Shown: one piece after another, positions 61,277 through 64,000 of the stretch | How positions within the stretch are numbered: position 1 is the first letter of the stretch | Layout: each line of letters opens with the position of its first letter | Assembly: GCA_022410635.1 (NCBI GenBank) | Contig: JAJVDF010000379.1 | Location: 1,084,980 to 1,148,979, forward strand | Length of the DNA stretch: 64,000 nucleotides | Direction of reading: 5' to 3' | Source: Tretioscincus oriximinensis | Taxonomy: Eukaryota > Chordata > Lepidosauria > Squamata > Gymnophthalmidae | Notes under the pieces: generated by a model | The model's input: only the letters and a program-made list of their open reading frames with translations | Database searches by the model: none | What the model was told of the DNA's origin: nothing | Position numbers and translations under genes: made by a program

Positions 61277-61976
61277 TGTCGGGGTTCTCTGTTAGGAATA
61301 TATTAATTGGCATAATATATTTTGATATAAAATGTACAAGCATTGGTCTCTAGATGCACAGGCCTCACTTTTGCAAAGTTTCTCGGAATTTTCCAGGCCT
61401 GGGTGTTGCAAGAGAACTAATCTCTCTTCCTGCCGTGAGGCTTCACCCTGCTGTGCCTTGTTTACCTGCATCCATTATCTCTGGGAGCATTCATTGACTC
61501 AGAAGCTTTTGGCTTGATGGGATTAATCAACTGCCTAATAGCTCTGAGGAAGCTCTGACCATAAGGTGAACGACTGGTCACAGGTCCTGTAAGCTGCAAA
61601 GATCAATCTTGTTCCACCCTAAACCATACCCATATTTGGAGTTTCTTGACACAGGCTGCACCCCTTGGGAGGAGGGAGAAATGTCACACAGGTGTCACCA
61701 CCTCNGGTCCGCCCCAAACCACACCTTCGGAACACCCAGTCTCTGACATCACTTTTCTTGTACACGCCTTCTGATTGTATGTCAATAAAAACCTGTGCAC
61801 AAGGGTGCTCAGGAGGTTCCTACCCACGTGGGCCTCCTAGCTATTGCCTCTTGATCGAAGCTTATGGCCTCTGCGTGAGTTCCTTGATGGGAGTCAGAAT
61901 CTACACGTAACCGTATCCTGAGGATCAGCTGCTTCAGATGTGCTGGTACCTATAAGGTGGTAGCAAACCCCTGTTA
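61277..61976 (+). mobile_element. Solo LTR B, 700 bp (plus)
   Basis: Perfect 6-bp duplication GAAGAC at 61271-61276 and 61977-61982. It starts TGTCGGGGTT and ends AACCCCTGTTA. It shares ATATATTAATTGGCAT, the CACGCCTTCTGATTGTATGT block and CAATAAAAACC (near 61784) with LTR A. No internal genes. Confidence 0.85.
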
Positions 61977-61982
61977 GAAGAC

Positions 61983-63640
61983 ATAGGTTTTTAGGTTCTC
62001 TAGGATGTTGCTATCCATGGGTTCAAACTTGGGTTAAGAATGAGTTATCACGGGACTATATTGAGAATGCCACACATTTGAAGTGATGAACATTTTTTGG
62101 GTGCACTGCACAATGATGGCCTCTGTGACGCTGCTTAGTAATAGTAAGGTGTTTTGTTGCCTAATGGGAGTTGTTTTTAACTTATTGTAAGATTTTATCT
62201 TCTAACTTCAATGAGTGGTAAAGGCAAACAAAACACGCTCCCTTTTTAAAGCCCTGTTTGCATGTACCTGTCTTGAAACACTTCTGTTTAGCTTGATGCA
62301 GATTGCTGGAGCCACAGGGTTGCATTAAGCAACTTGGTAGGACATCAGAAGTGGAACAATGGGTGTTACCAAGCAAACACGAAACAGTTGCTGTTCATGA
62401 AATCCTGGCCAATCACATGATGCAACTGGCTCACTAACTCTTGAGNACAACTCTGAAGTCTCCTTGGAAGACACACTGGTTACTCATCACTGCATAGATC
62501 TTGTCCAACATGCTTTTTTCGCAGTATTACAACATATAAAGGGCAGATTTATCTAGTCTACCTATAATCCACTTTATGGAGTTGTTACTACAGATTTAAT
62601 GTATTTTACTACTACTACAGCAACAACAGCAACAGGAGCAGCAACAACAGCCTCAACTTGAGTTTGGCCTTTAGCAGACTCCTCTGACAAAGGGGGAGTA
62701 GGTTGAAAATTCATCCTTCAAAGTTTTATGAGACAGAGCTGCCCACCTGGTTTGTAAGATTCCTGACTCATCCATCAGTGGGTGATGTAGAAGTCCTGCT
62801 AATGGTGGCAATTCCTCAACAGAAGTGCTGACAGGAGGGGAACGGGTACATCCCTGCTTTGTCGTCTTCCTGTATAAGGAATACTCAGAATGGGCCATGA
62901 CACATTGTGAAAGCAGAAGTTGCTACTTTAATAATGTTCACAGGATAGATGTTTGTCCCTTTAATGGATGTGAAAAAAATGATTTACAACACCCAAATGC
63001 AGCAGGCATTAGAAGCTAAACTTGGGGAAAGGTCCCTCTTCTGTGATGGAGTTTGCATTGGAACTTTACACTTTAAGACCTTCACTTCTTAGCTGATAAG
63101 GGAAGCCGTGCTACAGAGTAGGCTCCCCAAATTCCATGTGGCATTTAGGCTAGGGTTAGAAGAGGGGAAGGAACAGAAGTTTTGTGGGTTTAATGCTTGT
63201 AGAAAACTGATCTGCCCATATGTTGCAGTTATACGTTGCACCTGGTGAACATTTTATGCAGCTTCCATAACACATTGCACTTGCAGTATGATAACGCCAT
63301 TTGGACATTCCCTGAGTGTACTGCCAAAACTCCAGCCTTAACTTGGGATTCTTTGTCTGTCCTTCAGCAAGAGTGGAGTCTACAGGATCTGGACCAGCTG
63401 CTTAATCCTGTTGAATCGACACAGGAAAAAGCCAGGATCAGCTTCCCAAGTGGTTTGCCATTCCCTACTTATAAGGAGAGGCTGGAGATCAAAATAATAT
63501 TCAGATTAATCTATCACTGAACTACAATGCAAGACATACTGGAGAACGTTAAAGGTGGATAAAGTGGGTGGTTATCAAAATTGTTAGGATATTGGTCCAT
63601 GAAAAACATAGCCTTAATATTTGATTATATGTAAATCTAG
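61983..63640. other. Upstream flank, nothing firmly recognised
   Basis: A short (ACT)n/(CAA)n triplet patch occurs at 62605-62650, and a dispersed-repeat scrap near 62955 (TTTAATGGATGTGAAAAAAA). No gene recognised. Confidence 0.35.
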
Positions 63641-63780
63641 GGCCTTGGTCACACACTTACTTTTAAACCTGAAGAATGAACTTAATCCAATTTTTTTCTG
63701 GACTAAACCAGAAAATAAAAAACAGATTAAACCCGGTCTTCAGAACTGAAGGTTTAAAAATGAAAGTGTGACCAGGGCCT
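63641..63780. mobile_element. Palindromic hAT-like MITE, ~140 bp
   Basis: TAGGGCCTTGGTCACACACTT at the left faces AAAGTGTGACCAGGGCCTAA at the right. Further inward, TTTTAAACCTGAAG faces CTGAAGGTTTAAAAAT. The element folds almost end to end. No target duplication was readable. Confidence 0.65.
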
Positions 63781-63814
63781 AAGACATGACTATGGCAACA
63801 GATTTATAAATGGG

Positions 63815-64000
63815 TCCCCAGCCACCTTCCTGTAAGCAGAAAAAATGTTTTATGTGAACAGGACCAGGCACAGACTGGCTAAAGAGGCTTCTTCCCTCCC
63901 AGGGCTAGCTGCAGTGCAGGCTGGGAATTGTAGTCCATAAGGCAGGGCCCCACACAGGTTAGGCAGAAGAAGCTGCCCACTATTCAGACTACATTTCCCT
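63815..64000 (+). repeat. Dispersed repeat, runs off the window
   Basis: Related to 2358-2426 and 41845-42000. It contains GGACTACAATTCCCAGCCTG (minus strand, near 63935-63916), a ZNF143-like word. It continues past the window end. Confidence 0.55.

Overview
This is vertebrate nuclear DNA holding one protein-coding gene: a complete, apparently intact NAMPT (nicotinamide phosphoribosyltransferase, rate-limiting enzyme of NAD salvage) on the minus strand. The repeats (Sauria-type tRNA SINEs, CR1-like LINE ends with an ATGTTCTT-type tail, SINE/LINE tails ending in AAATAAATAA, hAT and Tc1/mariner non-autonomous elements) point to a squamate reptile. A gecko or lizard is plausible, but the species cannot be fixed from sequence alone. 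No bacterial-type gene, CRISPR array or classical RNA gene is present.

Layout. 1-8630 is gene-free flank downstream of NAMPT, built from CR1 ends, hAT elements and SINEs. 8630-11238 reads as the NAMPT 3' UTR, with a cluster of AATAAA hexamers near 8648-8685. NAMPT coding sequence runs from 38730 down to 11239 in 11 exons. All splice sites are GT-AG and all phases agree. The product is 493 residues and carries every catalytic or ligand residue checked. The introns carry most of the mid-window repeats, including an antisense LINE relic in intron 3 and a long polypurine tract in intron 1. 38660-39430 is a CpG-rich promoter with two perfect CRE palindromes, a third CRE-like site, CCAAT boxes and an NRF1-like site. 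39430-64000 is a gene-free upstream flank of nested repeats.

No new multi-gene system is visible. The most unusual structures are in the mobile elements. Three head-to-head inverted dimers of a Penelope-like element carry a hammerhead-ribozyme-like core at the fold. A hAT family has perfect 8-bp target duplications at three sites. A second hAT family has one member split by one of the Penelope-like dimers. A 1.7-kb foldback element was invaded by a solo LTR with a perfect 5-bp duplication. A pair of solo LTRs of another family has perfect 6-bp duplications and an unusual TG...TA end. A 235-bp mariner-type palindrome sits in NAMPT intron 1. Element boundaries were read by eye and could shift by a few bases.
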